Assembly: GCA_903813345.2 (NCBI GenBank)
Contig: CAIIXF020000005.1
Coordinates: 29,391,375 to 29,455,374, forward strand
Source: Owenia fusiformis
Taxonomy: Eukaryota; Annelida; Polychaeta; Sabellida; Oweniidae
Length of the DNA: 64,000 bases
Direction: 5' to 3'
Part shown: piece by piece, positions 36,401-48,419 of the stretch
How positions within the stretch are numbered: the stretch's first letter is position 1
Layout: every line of letters starts with the position of its first letter
The notes under the pieces: model-generated
What the model was told of the DNA's origin: nothing
Database searches by the model: none
What the model saw: only the letters and a program-made list of their open reading frames with translations
Program-made: the position numbers and the translations under genes

Positions 36401-37931
36401 AGGCAGATTTTTTCTACACTCGGATCAATCAAAGCTAATTAAGAAAATGAAAATTATTTCAACGACCTTTTGTTATTGTTCTTAAAACATTTTTTTATTT
36501 TTTGGATGTTATGTCCTAATATTTTAATTGATAAACTTTTCGTATCGTGTATCCTATATGCTAAGTACGGATCAATCTTTTGCCAATATAAAGATTTTAT
36601 AACCTGCCTTAACCCCATAAAAACATTGTTTGTATCTTTAAACAGCTCACACCTAAAAATATCCATATCATCAACCTATATATTCACCCTTTCTAACCAT
36701 TTCAATGCAGCGAAATACAATGAAATATCGATGATTTTTAAACACAGTTGTTGCCGTCCCAAATGTTCACCTTTGGTCAATTCAAACCTAAATTACCATA
36801 CAGTTCAAAATCTAGGACAAGCAAATAATTTAACACTAAATAGTTCAAAAACTAGAACTGAGGATATGCAAAATATTTTTTTGTTTGTATTGTGGAAGTA
36901 AATGTGCAATGAGAGACGGGGAGTGGCTAGGAATACCACGCAAGAGCCTCTTTTTATCTACTCCTTTGAGAGCTTCTGATTTATCATCATGAGACAAGAA
37001 TATATCTTGGGGGGGGGGGGGGGGGGCAGAAGATTATCCGAGTACACCGTACATGAAAGGCTTTAACAATGTAAATCGTCAGACCTGCTTCAATATTTGT
37101 TAGAAATATGGTACAATATACGAATACTTTTTCTTTGAAGTAACGAATAAAAATATACAAAAATACTGTATATACACGAACTCAATTAAGAAACTAAAAA
37201 GAACAACAAAAACAAATGAATATATTTTTCAATTTACACATGGGCATCTTAACGATAATTGACCAAGTTTTGACTAATTGACTAAGTTTATTTTTAACAT
37301 ACCAATTTTTTCTTAAAAACAGAATTAAAAATTGAACTTTCGACAAAACATTTTTTTGATTTTCTGGGGCTGATATAAATGCGGACTTCCCAACAAATCA
37401 ATCAACTGTGTTGTATTTTCCAGTTTGTTAATACAACGATGTCTCTCAAAGGGCGTGTATATTCATAAATTAGATTAGATATTCTCTATAACTTTGCCAA
37501 CATATAATCTGCAGTTTAACTTACAGTATTTAGAAGTTTTAAATCGGGAAAACAAAAAATCTTGCAGAACTCGAATTCAGGAAGTTATCCAATAAACTAG
37601 TTGGGGTACAGTGATAATACGACATTATAATAAGGTCCTACTCTAAGGACACATAACACAAGACGAAATAGTTTAAAGAATGTCGGCAAAATATTTTAAG
37701 AATAACTAATGAAATTACCTTTCCATTTGCGTCAAATGCCAATCCAAACGCGTTTCTGTTTCCACCACCCATTGCATTTTTATGTCCTACCCCCTGCCAC
37801 ATGTAGTTAGGCTTACATGGGTGGGGAATATTGTTCCCATTTGGTATTTTATCTTGAAAAAACTTGTACCCGACGGTTACATTTAATATTGAAAAAGTGA
37901 AAAATAATCTCAACTTGAACTGAAAATTCAT
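27468..37931 (-). CDS. Temptin-domain copper monooxygenase (DBH-like), complete
   Basis: A secreted or GPI-anchored ascorbate-type copper monooxygenase of the DBH/MOXD/PHM superfamily fused to a temptin domain. Exons, high to low: 37931-37719, 33848-33716, 33104-33006, 31354-31175, 31020-30839, 30001-29758, 28518-28431, 28020-27468. They total 1,692 nt (563 residues) and every junction keeps phase with GT/AG. Residues 1-20 look like a signal peptide. About 21-120 form the temptin domain (PNGNNIPHPC, GVGHKN, DSDNDGKTNG.ELGDP). A CEPWDSEKC linker follows. Copper ligands visible: the HH pair in MHHIIMFGC, a third His in QMHWNNP, HxH in LHMHYLG, and the Met in TSAEMC. The C-terminus ends in a hydrophobic stretch with no tail, which suits a GPI signal. 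The start is the ATG at 37931; it is followed by the signal peptide and preceded by a TATA box. Substrate is unknown; catecholamine-type hydroxylation is one possibility. Confidence 0.88.
28021..30838 (-). other. Introns 5-7 of the first temptin-monooxygenase gene
   Basis: Intron 7 (28021-28430) and intron 5 (30002-30838) show nothing notable. Intron 6 (28519-29757) contains a minus-strand frame at 29030-29272 (ending LAGYSFQMHYSYCDLIALC) that I could not identify. The lower end of intron 6 near 29,640-29,757 aligns with 59,207-59,288 plus 61,512-61,535 of the second copy. Confidence 0.5.
31355..33005 (-). other. Intron 3 of the first temptin-monooxygenase gene
   Basis: AT-rich intron of about 1.65 kb. 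No transposon ends or exon-like frames were recognised. Confidence 0.6.
33849..37718 (-). other. Intron 1 of the first temptin-monooxygenase gene
   Basis: A 3.9-kb intron separating the two halves of the temptin domain. It contains the 1.75-kb repeat element at 34280-36029 and a poly-G run of 18 bases at about 37,009-37,026. The plus frame 36470-36901 shows no recognisable motif. Confidence 0.65.
34280..36029. mobile_element. Repeat element with two 612-bp internal tandem units
   Basis: It opens with agactccagattt and closes with aatctggagtct. The right end is itself a 12-bp hairpin (36003-36029). Inside, two units about 612 bases apart can be followed by 'actcagtctatatc' (34,835 and 35,446) and 'caccaaatttagcga' (34,901 and 35,511). 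A sub-motif 'ccgaaccggaagtc' occurs three times. No protein-coding content; class unknown. Confidence 0.6.
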
Positions 37932-38010
37932 TTCGTTCCTTATAAATGCCAATGAGCTCTTGCTTTCGTGATGTTGTGTGTTGCTTGTTGCGTGTTTATG
38001 AGGTCTGATC

Positions 38011-38018
38011 TTTATATA
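38011..38018 (-). promoter_or_regulatory. TATA box of the temptin-monooxygenase gene
   Basis: On the minus strand the sequence reads ccggTATATAAAGatc, 80 bases before the predicted ATG at 37931. A start of transcription about 30 bases downstream would leave a 5' leader of about 50 bases. Confidence 0.6.
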
Positions 38019-38128
38019 CCGGCGGATACGCCAGGTTTACCTAAATTAATAAATCCCGGGTTTTGAATCAGCGCCTAATGATCTCTTTGAACACATACTG
38101 GGTCCAACTATGTATGTTAAAAACCATT

Positions 38129-38322
38129 AATTTGAATTTTAGACCTGCTATACTTGATGTTTGAAAAGTAAGGATTGTGTGAGTCTCATACTGAACCATT
38201 TTTCTTCAAACTTGTACCATACAAAGCAAAACATGAAAAAAGGTTGAAGAAAAACAGTTCAGTTCAGTATGAGACTCACAATCCTTGATTTTCAAATATT
38301 TGGTAGGTCTAAAATTCAAATC
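38129..38322. mobile_element. Palindromic MITE, about 194 bp
   Basis: The left half 'atttgaattttagacct...aaggattgtgtgagtctcatactgaac' pairs with the right half 'cagttcagtatgagactcacaatcctt...aggtctaaaattcaaat'. Only about 50 bases in the middle do not pair. Confidence 0.65.
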
Positions 38323-38394
38323 ACAATTTTTAACGTGCACACTTGGACCTGCGTGTTGAAATATGGTGATATTGTTTGTACACATGAATCACCC

Positions 38395-38945
38395 TTCAAG
38401 GGTCGATAAAAAAGTTTCTTACCGTTGGCTATAGATTTCATAATAAGAGGAGTTGGATGCTCAAACTTTAACACGAGACAGAGTTTACAACCTCTCACAA
38501 GGATGCCTTAAACATGTGCTTTTTAATTTGGTGGGCATATGTAAGAAGTGGATTGCAGCTGGGGGGACATGTACATTTTGAAGGAGAATGAATATGATTA
38601 AACTACAGTCTGTGTTGACAGATGACAGACACTAGAAATTGCCAGAATCGCAGCCTAGCAGATTTCTTTTAGAATAACGCTGCTCAACCTACCCTGCGCA
38701 CAGAGTCTAGTTAAAAACTGAAGACGAAACTCTCTTTTAAGAATGTAAAGGTATGCTCAACCTAATTCAATCATTGAAAACATATATTGACTCTGTCTCA
38801 CTACCAATAAACCGATTTGTATAAAACTCATATAGTTTCAAGCAAACTAACTACCTTGTCTCATGTTAAAGTTTGAGCATCCAACTCATCTTATTGTAAC
38901 ATCTAGAGCCAATGGTAAGAAACTTTTTGATCGACCCTTGTATGC
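38395..38945. mobile_element. Inverted-repeat element, arms of about 85 bp
   Basis: The left arm contains 'aagggtcgataaaaaagttt' and 'agttggatgctcaaac'; the right arm (about 38,862-38,945) carries their reverse complements 'gtttgagcatccaact' and 'gaaactttttgatcgaccctt'. The interior is non-coding. Confidence 0.6.
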
Positions 38946-38949
38946 AGTC

Positions 38950-39651
38950 TGTCACTTGACTTTAGTTTTCGTATGTGGGCGTATGTTGCATTTCTGTCGG
39001 CACTTCAGGTTTAAAAGTACACTTTTAACACATTTTTAGACTTTATATCTCTGTGAAACGTGTCCCGTAGCAATGTGTAAAGGTGAAACTCGCAAGAACG
39101 GTGCTTTGAATCTAGCTCTATACTCTTTCAAAACGTCATGTAGACACACGATTATGTACATTTATGACAGTGCACAGTAACATTATATAGGCATAGAATA
39201 ATAAAAGTGGAGCCTGAAAAGTCAAATATGGTGCTATGTTGAAAAGCCAAGAGAAATTCTACTGTACCAGCATATAAAATATATAGTTTATATATTACTT
39301 TATCATACACCTTGGTTCAAATTATACATGATTTTTTCATAGAACAGACAAGTCTTGAAAATTAAAAATTCATTTTATTTACTTCAACAATATTTTGACT
39401 TTAATTTTCAATTAAAAATTTATCGCGCAAAACATATTTTCAGATAAAGCTTCATTTAAAATCTTTGAACATCTTTACATCTCAGTTGTGGCCACAATTT
39501 TTTAAACTGATGCTAGGCGTTTCGGACTGAGGGGTCGTCTCAACAAACTGAATTCCAGTTAACCATCAATTTCTGTATTTCATAGAGGATAAAGTCATAA
39601 TTCTGTTATTTATGTTTGAATATGGTAAACCCTGTACTTCATAAAATATAT
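38950..39651. other. Intergenic DNA without recognisable features
   Basis: AT-rich; only short chance reading frames were seen. Confidence 0.4.
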
Positions 39652-39726
39652 TTCTATTCTCTCATCACTACCCGTCATTCAACATAACACCAACTTTCAG
39701 TTTCAAGGAATGAGAGCACTTGGCAC
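39652..39726 (+). repeat. 75-bp exact direct repeat, copy 1
   Basis: Identical over 75 bases to 40283-40357 (starts ttctattctctcatcac, ends gagagcacttggcac). Identity stops at both ends. Confidence 0.9.
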
Positions 39727-40098
39727 CCGTGTTTATTAGTAGCGTTATCCCGCAAGACGGGGTTGACACAAATGTTTGTTCGATTATCGAGGACTCATTG
39801 TGCGTAAAATGTATGTATACAGATCAAATTAATGATATCTCAGTGAATCCTAGAACTATTAATACGTATAAAGTGAATCTGATTGGCACCATTAAAACCT
39901 CTACTCTTATTATGAGAGACCGAGGACTCCTTAAAAGCTTTAAAAAACCATCTTCATCTAAACTGAGGTTTCTTTGGAGATGAAAAGGTATGTCAATCAA
40001 AACCACTATCTACATGTATATTATTACTGAACAATACTCTTACAAGAGTTAATACATAATGTTTGAAATTTACGAATACAACACTATAATGTGAATAT

Positions 40099-40284
40099 TA
40101 AAACGAAGTGTATGTGTTGACTACACGGTGACAAAGCTCAGAATGTCTTTCTATACACTCTACCTTCACCACGAAAACATCCACTCACTCACATAACTCT
40201 ACATTGAACTGAACTCATCGTTCAGCCAATAGAAAGCATTTATGTTCTAAAGTCGCTACGCTCCACCGAACATAAATAGGCATT
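40099..40284 (+). repeat. 186-bp dispersed repeat, copy 1
   Basis: Matches 45024-45209 with a single difference (G to T near 40,243). It starts taaaacgaagtgtatgtg and ends ataaataggcatt. Its last two bases abut the second 75-bp repeat. No coding potential or clear inverted ends were seen. Confidence 0.88.
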
Positions 40285-40357
40285 CTATTCTCTCATCACT
40301 ACCCGTCATTCAACATAACACCAACTTTCAGTTTCAAGGAATGAGAGCACTTGGCAC
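40283..40357 (+). repeat. 75-bp exact direct repeat, copy 2
   Basis: See 39652-39726. Together the two copies enclose 556 bases, the last third of which is the 186-bp repeat. Confidence 0.9.
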
Positions 40358-41317
40358 ACAGAAAATCTAAAGAACGGGAAAGATATAGAACAATAAATTG
40401 ATTATGTCAATTTGAATCCACAGATTCTAGATACCAACACTTTATAGATAAAAGTATCAGTCTTCGGCAGAAATACTTATTCAACAATCCTGTCTTTAAA
40501 TGTCGGTCAGTATTTGAATTATTTTACACTGAACCAATGCTAAAATATAATGTCATCTCAATGTAAAGCAAAAAGCAGCAAACCCTAAGTTACACATTGC
40601 AGTGTCTCCAAGAGGTATAAAGTTCAATGATCGCTTCGTGTTAGGAAGAATCATAACAAACAATGCTGTAACTGGCTCCGTCTGCGATTGTTTGAATATC
40701 AGTTCAAATGTCCCATCGCTGATATATTTGACTGATGTTGAATCACAAATGTTATGAAGTCCATATGACGTATATCCATCCTATGTCAGATTTGACAACA
40801 TATTTGTCACAAGGCAATTGTACATTCTTTCAGTTGTGTTGATCAGCCCTTTAGCACAACGATGCTTGCAACATCTGTGCCAAAATCCCTTAGTTCGGCA
40901 TATAAACATCACTTTACTTTAATTACTGCTCTACCAGCCTGGAAATATATCCATTAACAAATTTTAAATGTATAATTACAACAATATCTTTAACAATAAA
41001 TCTATTCGTGAACGATTCACTGATTTTCCAACAGCTCAACTGCAATTCAGCAATATCTAAAGAAAATTGTTCAATATAAATGGACACCATCCAGATCAAA
41101 ATACCTGAAAAGTAATTGACCAATGAAAAACATATAGAAATCATCAGGTTGTATATTGCCTATCATGACATGTTTACCTGTGAATTGTAATTCTTATGCA
41201 GTGGTACATTACACACGTCTAAACTATAAACTTGTGTCAGCATATACATCGTAATCTCGCATATATAGAAATGTCGTTAGCAATTCTCATTTTGTGCACT
41301 ATCATATATAACCTGGT
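40358..41317. other. Intergenic DNA without recognisable features
   Basis: No array, transposon end or exon-like frame was recognised. Confidence 0.4.
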
Positions 41318-43215
41318 GTGTTCACGTGCATTTCTCAATATGTTTATCTGAATATCTCTGCGAGTTTACCTAAACATCTCAATGTTTACCTGAACATCCC
41401 AATGTTTTTGCCTATACATTTCAATGTGTTTACATACACATCACATTACATCTGTATATCCCGTATGTTTCAAGGATTTTCCAGTTTTCTTGCCCGCGCA
41501 TTACAGTTTGCTAACCTTCAAACCACAGTGTGCTTACCTTCACATCATATTGTGATTAACTGCAACAATGGTGTGCATATCTACACATCAAGATGTGCTT
41601 ACCTACACATCACTGTGTACTTACCTGCACATCACGATGTGCTTACCTGCACATCACAGGGTGCTTACCTACACATAACAGTGTGCTTTAACCTACACAT
41701 TACAATGTGCTTGCCTACACATTACAGTGTGCTTACCTACACACCACTATTTACTTACCTGCACATCACGATGTGCTTACCTGTACATCACAGGGTGCTT
41801 ACCTACATATTACAGTGTGCTTACCTACACATTACAATGTGCTTACCTACACATTACAGTGTGCTTACCTACACATTACAGTGTGCTTACCTGCACATCA
41901 CGATATGCTTACCTGTACATCACAGGGTGCTTACCTACACATTACAATGTGCTTACCTACACATTACAGTGTGCTTACCTACACATTACAGTGTGCTTAC
42001 CTACACATTACAGTGTGCTTACCTACACATTACAGTGTGCTTACCTGCACATCTCGCTGTGCTTACCTGCACATCACTGATACCCTGCAGATCATGACGT
42101 GCTTACCTGCTCATCAAAGTATGCTACCCTGTACATCACGTTGTGTTACCCTGCATATCACGGTATGCTACGCTGCACATCGCTGTGTGCTACTCTGCAC
42201 ATTACAGTGTGCTTACCTGCACATCACAGTGTGTTACCCTGCACATCACGGTGTGCTAGCCTGCACGTCGCGGCGTGCTAATATACACATCACACTGTGT
42301 TACCCTGCACATAACGTTGTGCTAACCTGCACATAACAGTGTGCTACCCTGCACATCACGGTGTGCTAGCCTTCACGTCACAGCGTGCTTATATACATAT
42401 CACACTGTACTAACCTGCACATCACAGTGTGCTACCCTGCACATCACGGTGTGCTAACCTGCATGTCACGGCGTGCTAACCTACACAATAAAATGTGCTA
42501 CCAATCACATAACTTTGTGCTTACTTACATATCTCAGTTGGTTAACCTTCATATCACAGTGTGTTTACGTACATATCACGGTGGCTTACCTGTACGCGCC
42601 ATGTTATGCATACATACACGTCCCGTTTTAATATATCTGTACATCACAGTGTGTTTACCTGCATATAATGGTCTGCTTACGTTCAACTATCAGTGTGCTA
42701 ACCTGCACGTAATGGTATGCCTGCCTTTATATTTCGGTGTGCTAACATTCACATCACGTTGCATGTCACAATAATATGCTTACCTATGCATGCATCACAG
42801 TGTGGTCACCTGTAAATCAGTGTGTTCGATCTGCAAATCACATAGTGCTAGCCTATATATTACAATGTGCTTTCATGCACATCCCAGTGAGAGTACCTCT
42901 TCATCGCAATTTGATTGTATGAGCATTACAGTGCTTACATGTAGATCACAATGTGTTATCTTGTACACCACGTTATTCTTACCTGAATATCACTGTTTAC
43001 CTCCACAGCAAAGTATCTTGATATGCTTACCTGCACCTAGTGATGTGCTTACCTGCATATCATGGCGTGCTTTCTTGCACGTCATTACCTGTCCATTCGA
43101 ATATGCTAAGCTGTATAACATGTTAATGAATGTTCTTACACAACCCAGTGTGCTTGTCTGTATAGCAATTGTGCTAAATGCGCAATACATGCATTTGCTA
43201 ATATAAGCGTGCACA
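41318..43215 (+). repeat. 22-bp minisatellite, nearly 2 kb
   Basis: The basic unit is 'cagtgtgcttacctacacatta' (22 bases). Units are nearly regular from about 41,590 to 42,070 and drift into looser variants to about 43,210. Because 22 is not a multiple of 3, the array is open in all three plus frames, giving frames of 259, 209 and 117 codons with Leu/Thr/His/Cys-rich text. These are not genes. Confidence 0.9.
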
Positions 43216-45023
43216 TTATTTTCAATGTGCTGTATCAACAAACTAATATCTATGTCAAATAAACCATTGCTTTAACTATTTAGCCTGTGCCTGATTATAC
43301 TGTAACTTTAAAATGAATCTTAAATCTTAAAGCAAATACATGTTAACTTTTACCACCAAAACGTGTGAATTAAACTAACTACTCTGACTTTACCCGGGTC
43401 TTGTTCCACAAAAGGATTGTTTGAAAACGCCTCTTTTTATGATTTTAAAAGCCTAAAGTCAAAATGTTAAGCTTTTGCAACGCTAAAGTTCTCATTGCAT
43501 TACGTTTTAAAATTAATGAACAACCTTCTTGATGAAAGTAGTAGTTCGAAATCAAGCTTCACTGTCCTGTCATCTAGATCTACAAAAATGCTTTACGATT
43601 GTCTACCCTGGAATAAACTCTAATTTCAACTCTATATTAACCTATAACATTTTTAAAAATGGGCACATCCAAATGCCTTCGTATTAAGTTTTGATAATCT
43701 GTCAACCACAATTCTAGTTTTGAAGATATTTCAAGTAAGCTTATAAAACTACTTTATACGTGTAACTCTTTCTACATTGAAATATTTTGCTTTCTTTTTC
43801 TGAACAATTACTGTGAGAAAACTCGCCATTGAAAATAACGCCTGTGCAAGCACTATCAAACATCATCCTCACCATCTTGTAAAGTCATTAAATAACTGAT
43901 TATCTAGCCAAAAAGCGTTTTCCCAATCAAGCCTCTGTGTTTACGAGTTAGTAAAACAGTCGAGTCTTTGATTAACGTTTTTAACTAACTCCTATACGTT
44001 TAAACGTGTTTGATCTTTTCTGAAACCTGTATTTATTTGAAAATCTAATATGTCATTACTTGTTATCAAGTTGAAATTCTGAACATTGACCACTAAATTT
44101 GATCTTTCTACAAATTATTTCTTTTTACTGCCTGCTTTATATACCCTTTATTTTTTAAAAGAATCGGTTCATCTAAAATAGCTATTGTGAAACAAACCTA
44201 TCAACTTTTGAGTATCAATCTCTCAGTTCTAATACCGAGGAAAAGAACATAAAATACGAAAAGAACTTGTAAAGGCCTCCCAATTGAGTAAACACTATAA
44301 CATGTTGGTACAAGTACTTGTACGTACATATATTGAAATCTACGAAGAAGACCTCTAAACAAATCTTGTAAGCACCGAACTACTGTCAGTAATGTAAATC
44401 CCTGAAGAGATATCTAGCATTTCAAACAATAACATAAGAAAACATAATAATTTAATTGGCTACTTAACTTATTCGTGATTGCAGTAGTCGTTGAGCTCAT
44501 TGCTCCCAAAATGACCTTGATATGGCCCAGCTTCGCCGCATTGAAACCAGACATCGGTCATCATTGGTAATCATGCTCACCCCGGCACTGCCCGATACTA
44601 TGTTGTCGTAAAACAAGTTGCGACCTCTTGAGGCTAGTGGTACATACTGTAGGACATCCAGAACTTTCTGAAACGTAAAGGACCTCGAGAAAGCCTTTGT
44701 TACCAATTTTGTTATTTTATTTGAAGCTTCTTTTACGCTTTTTTTATATATAGATGTTGATTGTACTATCTGAGGTGATTGGAGTCATATTATTAACAGT
44801 TTATAACCAAAAGACATCTAACGTACCTGTTCAAACTAATCAATCAGTATTTTTTCGTAATATAAAAGTTTTACCTTCTGTAATATTCTCCTCATATGAC
44901 TGTGCTATTGTAAGTCAGCTGTTTCAACTATGTAGTAACGAGTAAAATGGAGGTTTCTTCAAATGTGTCTTGAACTTTCGAATTAAATTCGACAAAAGTT
45001 GTCTAATCTGTTGATTTATTGAA
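43216..45023. other. Intergenic DNA without recognised genes
   Basis: AT-rich. The minus frame 44497-44706 is open for 69 codons but has no recognisable motif. Confidence 0.35.
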
Positions 45024-45209
45024 TAAAACGAAGTGTATGTGTTGACTACACGGTGACAAAGCTCAGAATGTCTTTCTATACACTCTACCTTCACCACGAA
45101 AACATCCACTCACTCACATAACTCTACATTGAACTGAACTCATCGTTCAGCCAATAGAAAGCATTTATTTTCTAAAGTCGCTACGCTCCACCGAACATAA
45201 ATAGGCATT
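45024..45209 (+). repeat. 186-bp dispersed repeat, copy 2
   Basis: Same length as 40099-40284, one mismatch, same orientation. Its flanks are unrelated to those of copy 1. Confidence 0.88.
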
Positions 45210-46329
45210 AACCGTGGTAAATTCTGTATTCAATGAAGTAAACATTTATTAATACTGTATTGTTTCATTGGTAGAAATAAATAATTGTGCTATTAAATAT
45301 AAAGTTTCACATTTCTTGAACTTTGAACTTGATAATTACTGTATTTTAGATCTCGTGCTGATGAGGCCAAAAATTGTTGTCATGAGAGAGAGAGCAAGAT
45401 ATGTTGTCATGGAGATAGTAAGAAACGAATTCATTTGTTTTACTTTAAATCTTTCCAAATCCAAGTGTGATTTTTATCAATGTGTGCCTCAATGATCCCA
45501 TTAATTCTGAAGTTATTTCATTTCTAACCATTTCACAAACATTTCTTTCCATATAATACTTTTAATTGGCATAATTTCCATATTTAAATTGCTTATATAG
45601 TTTTTGGCTAATGATAGTATCTCTATCATCAGTTTTCATTCCACAAACGAAACATCAATTATTTTGCCCAATATTTCAGTTTCATTATTTTGAAACATTG
45701 AATACATGTTTTAAAAATGGTGCTCATTAACTAAGTCCAATATTCAGCGCCCCTTTAATGATCTATTTAGGGGCAAATCAATACTAGAATTAGCAAGTCA
45801 TCTGATTCTCAATTTGATTTTGATCTGAATTGATTCTCATTTGGGACCCATAGTCTAATTGGTACAGAGATTAAGCTACCCACGAATGCCGTTTTTCCTC
45901 CGGGGCCTTGCCATAACTAACGAAAACAAAGGTGTGGACATTTCTCGATTATTTCCGGTCTTTCCTTTTGTTGCTACCTCATTTCTCAAAGTATCCATGC
46001 CAATTTCTTGACTCTTTTGAAAGCCTATGGTCCAATCAATCGTACCTCCTTATCTTAGTCTATGATGACCACACAAAATGATAGAGCGTGGGAACCGACT
46101 GTGCCAAATGCTACGGATATTGCAGCTACGTGTGTTGTGTTTTCAAGTGTTATTTTATATATGTCCAACAGCAAATCGAATTATGGTTTTAATACTATCT
46201 AGATGTATTTAATAGTGTCTCGTTCATTCATTTGACCAATAAAAATCATAACTGCCTGGAAAGTAATATGAATAACGAGTAAGTAAATAAATGAATTAAA
46301 ACGTCAAATTAAGAAGCAAAAGTCTTTTC
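45210..46329. other. Intergenic DNA without recognisable features
   Basis: Nothing beyond short chance reading frames was seen. Confidence 0.35.
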
Positions 46330-46700
46330 TGGGTCACTGCGAATGGCATGATTTCCTCGAGTCTCTTCAGTTGCAAGGCAACCATACTGTGACCGATTCG
46401 CGTCGTTCCACTACTGCCCTTGGTGGGGGCCCGCTACCATACTATATGACTCCCGGAGTTTACTAAAGCACGTTAGTGGAGGAACCAACCACAGTCTCAC
46501 AATCTGTCTCCAGCAAGAGCGGCCAGAGAACCAACCCATGCCAAGGGCCGGTAAACGGTTGGACCTTCGGACCGGTTGTCCGTAGTGACAATGATCAACA
46601 ACTCCGTACCTGGGGCTCGAACGCGGGACCTCCGTATCCCACGACGTTCAACCGCAAAGTAGCCTCAGTCTACGCCACTAGGCTACCCTGCTTAGGTGTC
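46330..46700 (-). mobile_element. tRNA-derived SINE
   Basis: Read on the minus strand, the head (about 46,690-46,590) has an A-box-like TAGCCTAGTGGCGTAGA and a B-box-like CGTTCGAGCCCC, the internal RNA polymerase III promoter of tRNA genes. A GC-richer body follows to about 46,330. This fits a SINE. The exact 3' end and the family are unknown. A plus-strand reading frame over the same region is not a gene. Confidence 0.6.
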
Positions 46701-47954
46701 AAAACTGTTAAAAAATAATGTAGTTGTTAAAATTATTTGCTTGGATAAACATGATATTACATTGCTTAATTGATTAATCTGATTAAGTTGGAATCGAAGT
46801 TCGACCAACGATCAAGGCAATTAAATCAACAACTCTTGCAAATGTGAACGGTAGTCGTAAAGTCAGAAAGTACAAGAATCGTGATCAATGTAAAGTATAA
46901 TATTTAAGACACATCTTTGAATATCGGGTAGGAAAACATTCCAAAATGAAGAAGAATCATTCAGAATATTTGCTTTGTTGCTAATATATCAATTGCGTCT
47001 CAAATGAATGAAATAAAAGGTATCGCGGGCCACTAAAGCCGATGAGTGAAAACAATTATAATTGATGCATCTAGATCGCTCACTATAACAATAAATGAAT
47101 AGGTTTGTGTAGATCATATAGACACGTCGAGGAAAATAAGCTATTTCGATTCGACGCTTGAAATAATCTGATTACGCTTATTAATAATTACGCGTGGCTA
47201 TTAAACACAAGTGTTGTACAGAACAAAAACAAGAAAACTGAACGACCTATTAACACTGGCATGTAGCGATTATAGCGGTCCTGTCTTGGCTTATTGAATT
47301 GTTACGAAGTTACGTATGCGGTGCGGAAGTTAGAGAGCAAATGACCATCATTTCAATGTAAAAGTTTATGCAGGAAAATTGAGATTAGGCCATTGGAGTA
47401 TTTGTTTCATGCATTTGTAAAACATAACCCACTCATAGGTCATTGTTATCATTAAACCAATAACTCAAATATATGCCCTTGTACACCGATCACCTGTTGA
47501 AATTAATACAGGCCGATTTTAACAAATGTAAACGGCGATATATTTAAAATTGTATTCAAGCATGACCACGTCCCAACATCTTTTGTTTTCTTTACAACTA
47601 AGCTATGACTGCAGTCTATTCAGTGTTGCGTATCGAACCTTGTTTATTATAAAAATGGTGCAACAACAAGCAGAATTCACACATTTACCTTATACTTATT
47701 CTCAACTGAAGACATTGAATTTATCTCTTAGGTTTTACATTATAAATATCTTAACATGCAGAATACGAAAATAGAGGCTTAGGCCCAACTTTGTATGAAT
47801 TTTATGAGAATAATCTGATTTTAGAGAAATGAAAAGAAAAATGTCCACACCCTACACAAAATATTTATGGTTCCCCGGGAATACGTATGTGTTGCTTGTA
47901 TATTAGAATCGTATTCCAGTTACAGAAAGAAGTACATATCATGCTAAACTATAT
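46701..47954. other. Intergenic DNA without recognisable features
   Basis: AT-rich; the plus frame 47550-47774 carries no recognised motif. Confidence 0.35.
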
Positions 47955-48085
47955 ATATTGGTTATGCACTGGGAGGTTTTGGATACAGGGAATATCCCGA
48001 GGGATATACAATATATCTTCCCGAGGGACCAAGGGAAGATATCCCAAGGGATATTTCCTGTATCCAAACCGACCGTGCATAACTG
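47955..48085. repeat. Palindrome with 'cccgaggga' core
   Basis: The left arm 'ggttatgcactgggaggttttggatacagg' and the right arm 'cctgtatccaaaccgaccgtgcataac' pair around a centre rich in 'ccgaggga' and 'atatcc'. The core words resemble those of the cluster at 13.7-15.6 kb, so the two may be related. Confidence 0.6.
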
Positions 48086-48167
48086 TTGTGTTCCATACCT
48101 GATGAGGTTTGAAATAATAAGCATGTATCCCATATGCTCTGGTGTGTTTACTTGCAAAATATGTTAT

Positions 48168-48390
48168 CATTTTAAAAAAAAATTCAATTTTTTTCCAAAT
48201 TTGTTTTCAATTTTTTTCCCAATTTTTTCACATTTTTTTCCAAAATCTTTTTTTCAAAATTTTTTTCACATTTTTTTGCATAATTTTTTTTCAGAAAATT
48301 TTCAAAATGTTTTTTTCAAATTGTTTTCAATATCTTTTTAACATAATTTTCTTCCGCAATTTTTATTTTCAAATTTTCGTTTCAAAAAAT
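48168..48390 (+). repeat. T-rich low-complexity tract
   Basis: Runs of 5-9 T separated by 'caaaa', 'ccaaa' or 'cagaa' words. The tract yields Phe-rich reading frames (47958-48341 and 48142-48408) that are not genes. Confidence 0.8.
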
Positions 48391-48419
48391 ATCATATTTT
48401 ACCACTGATTTCAAAAATA

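Noticed and set aside
36470-36901. 143-codon plus frame in intron 1
   Set aside because: AT-driven, antisense to the gene and without recognisable motif.
41318-42336. Long plus-strand open frames of 259, 209 and 117 codons
   Set aside because: They are three readings of one 22-bp minisatellite; the period is not a multiple of three and the text is simply repeated.
41318-43215. CRISPR-like regular repeats
   Set aside because: There are no unique spacers; the unit is tandem and the context is eukaryotic.
44497-44706. 69-codon minus frame
   Set aside because: No recognisable motif, no splice context and no neighbouring exon.
45845-45910. Possible tRNA gene ('tagtctaattggtacagagatt')
   Set aside because: An A-box-like word is present but no B box or cloverleaf follows.
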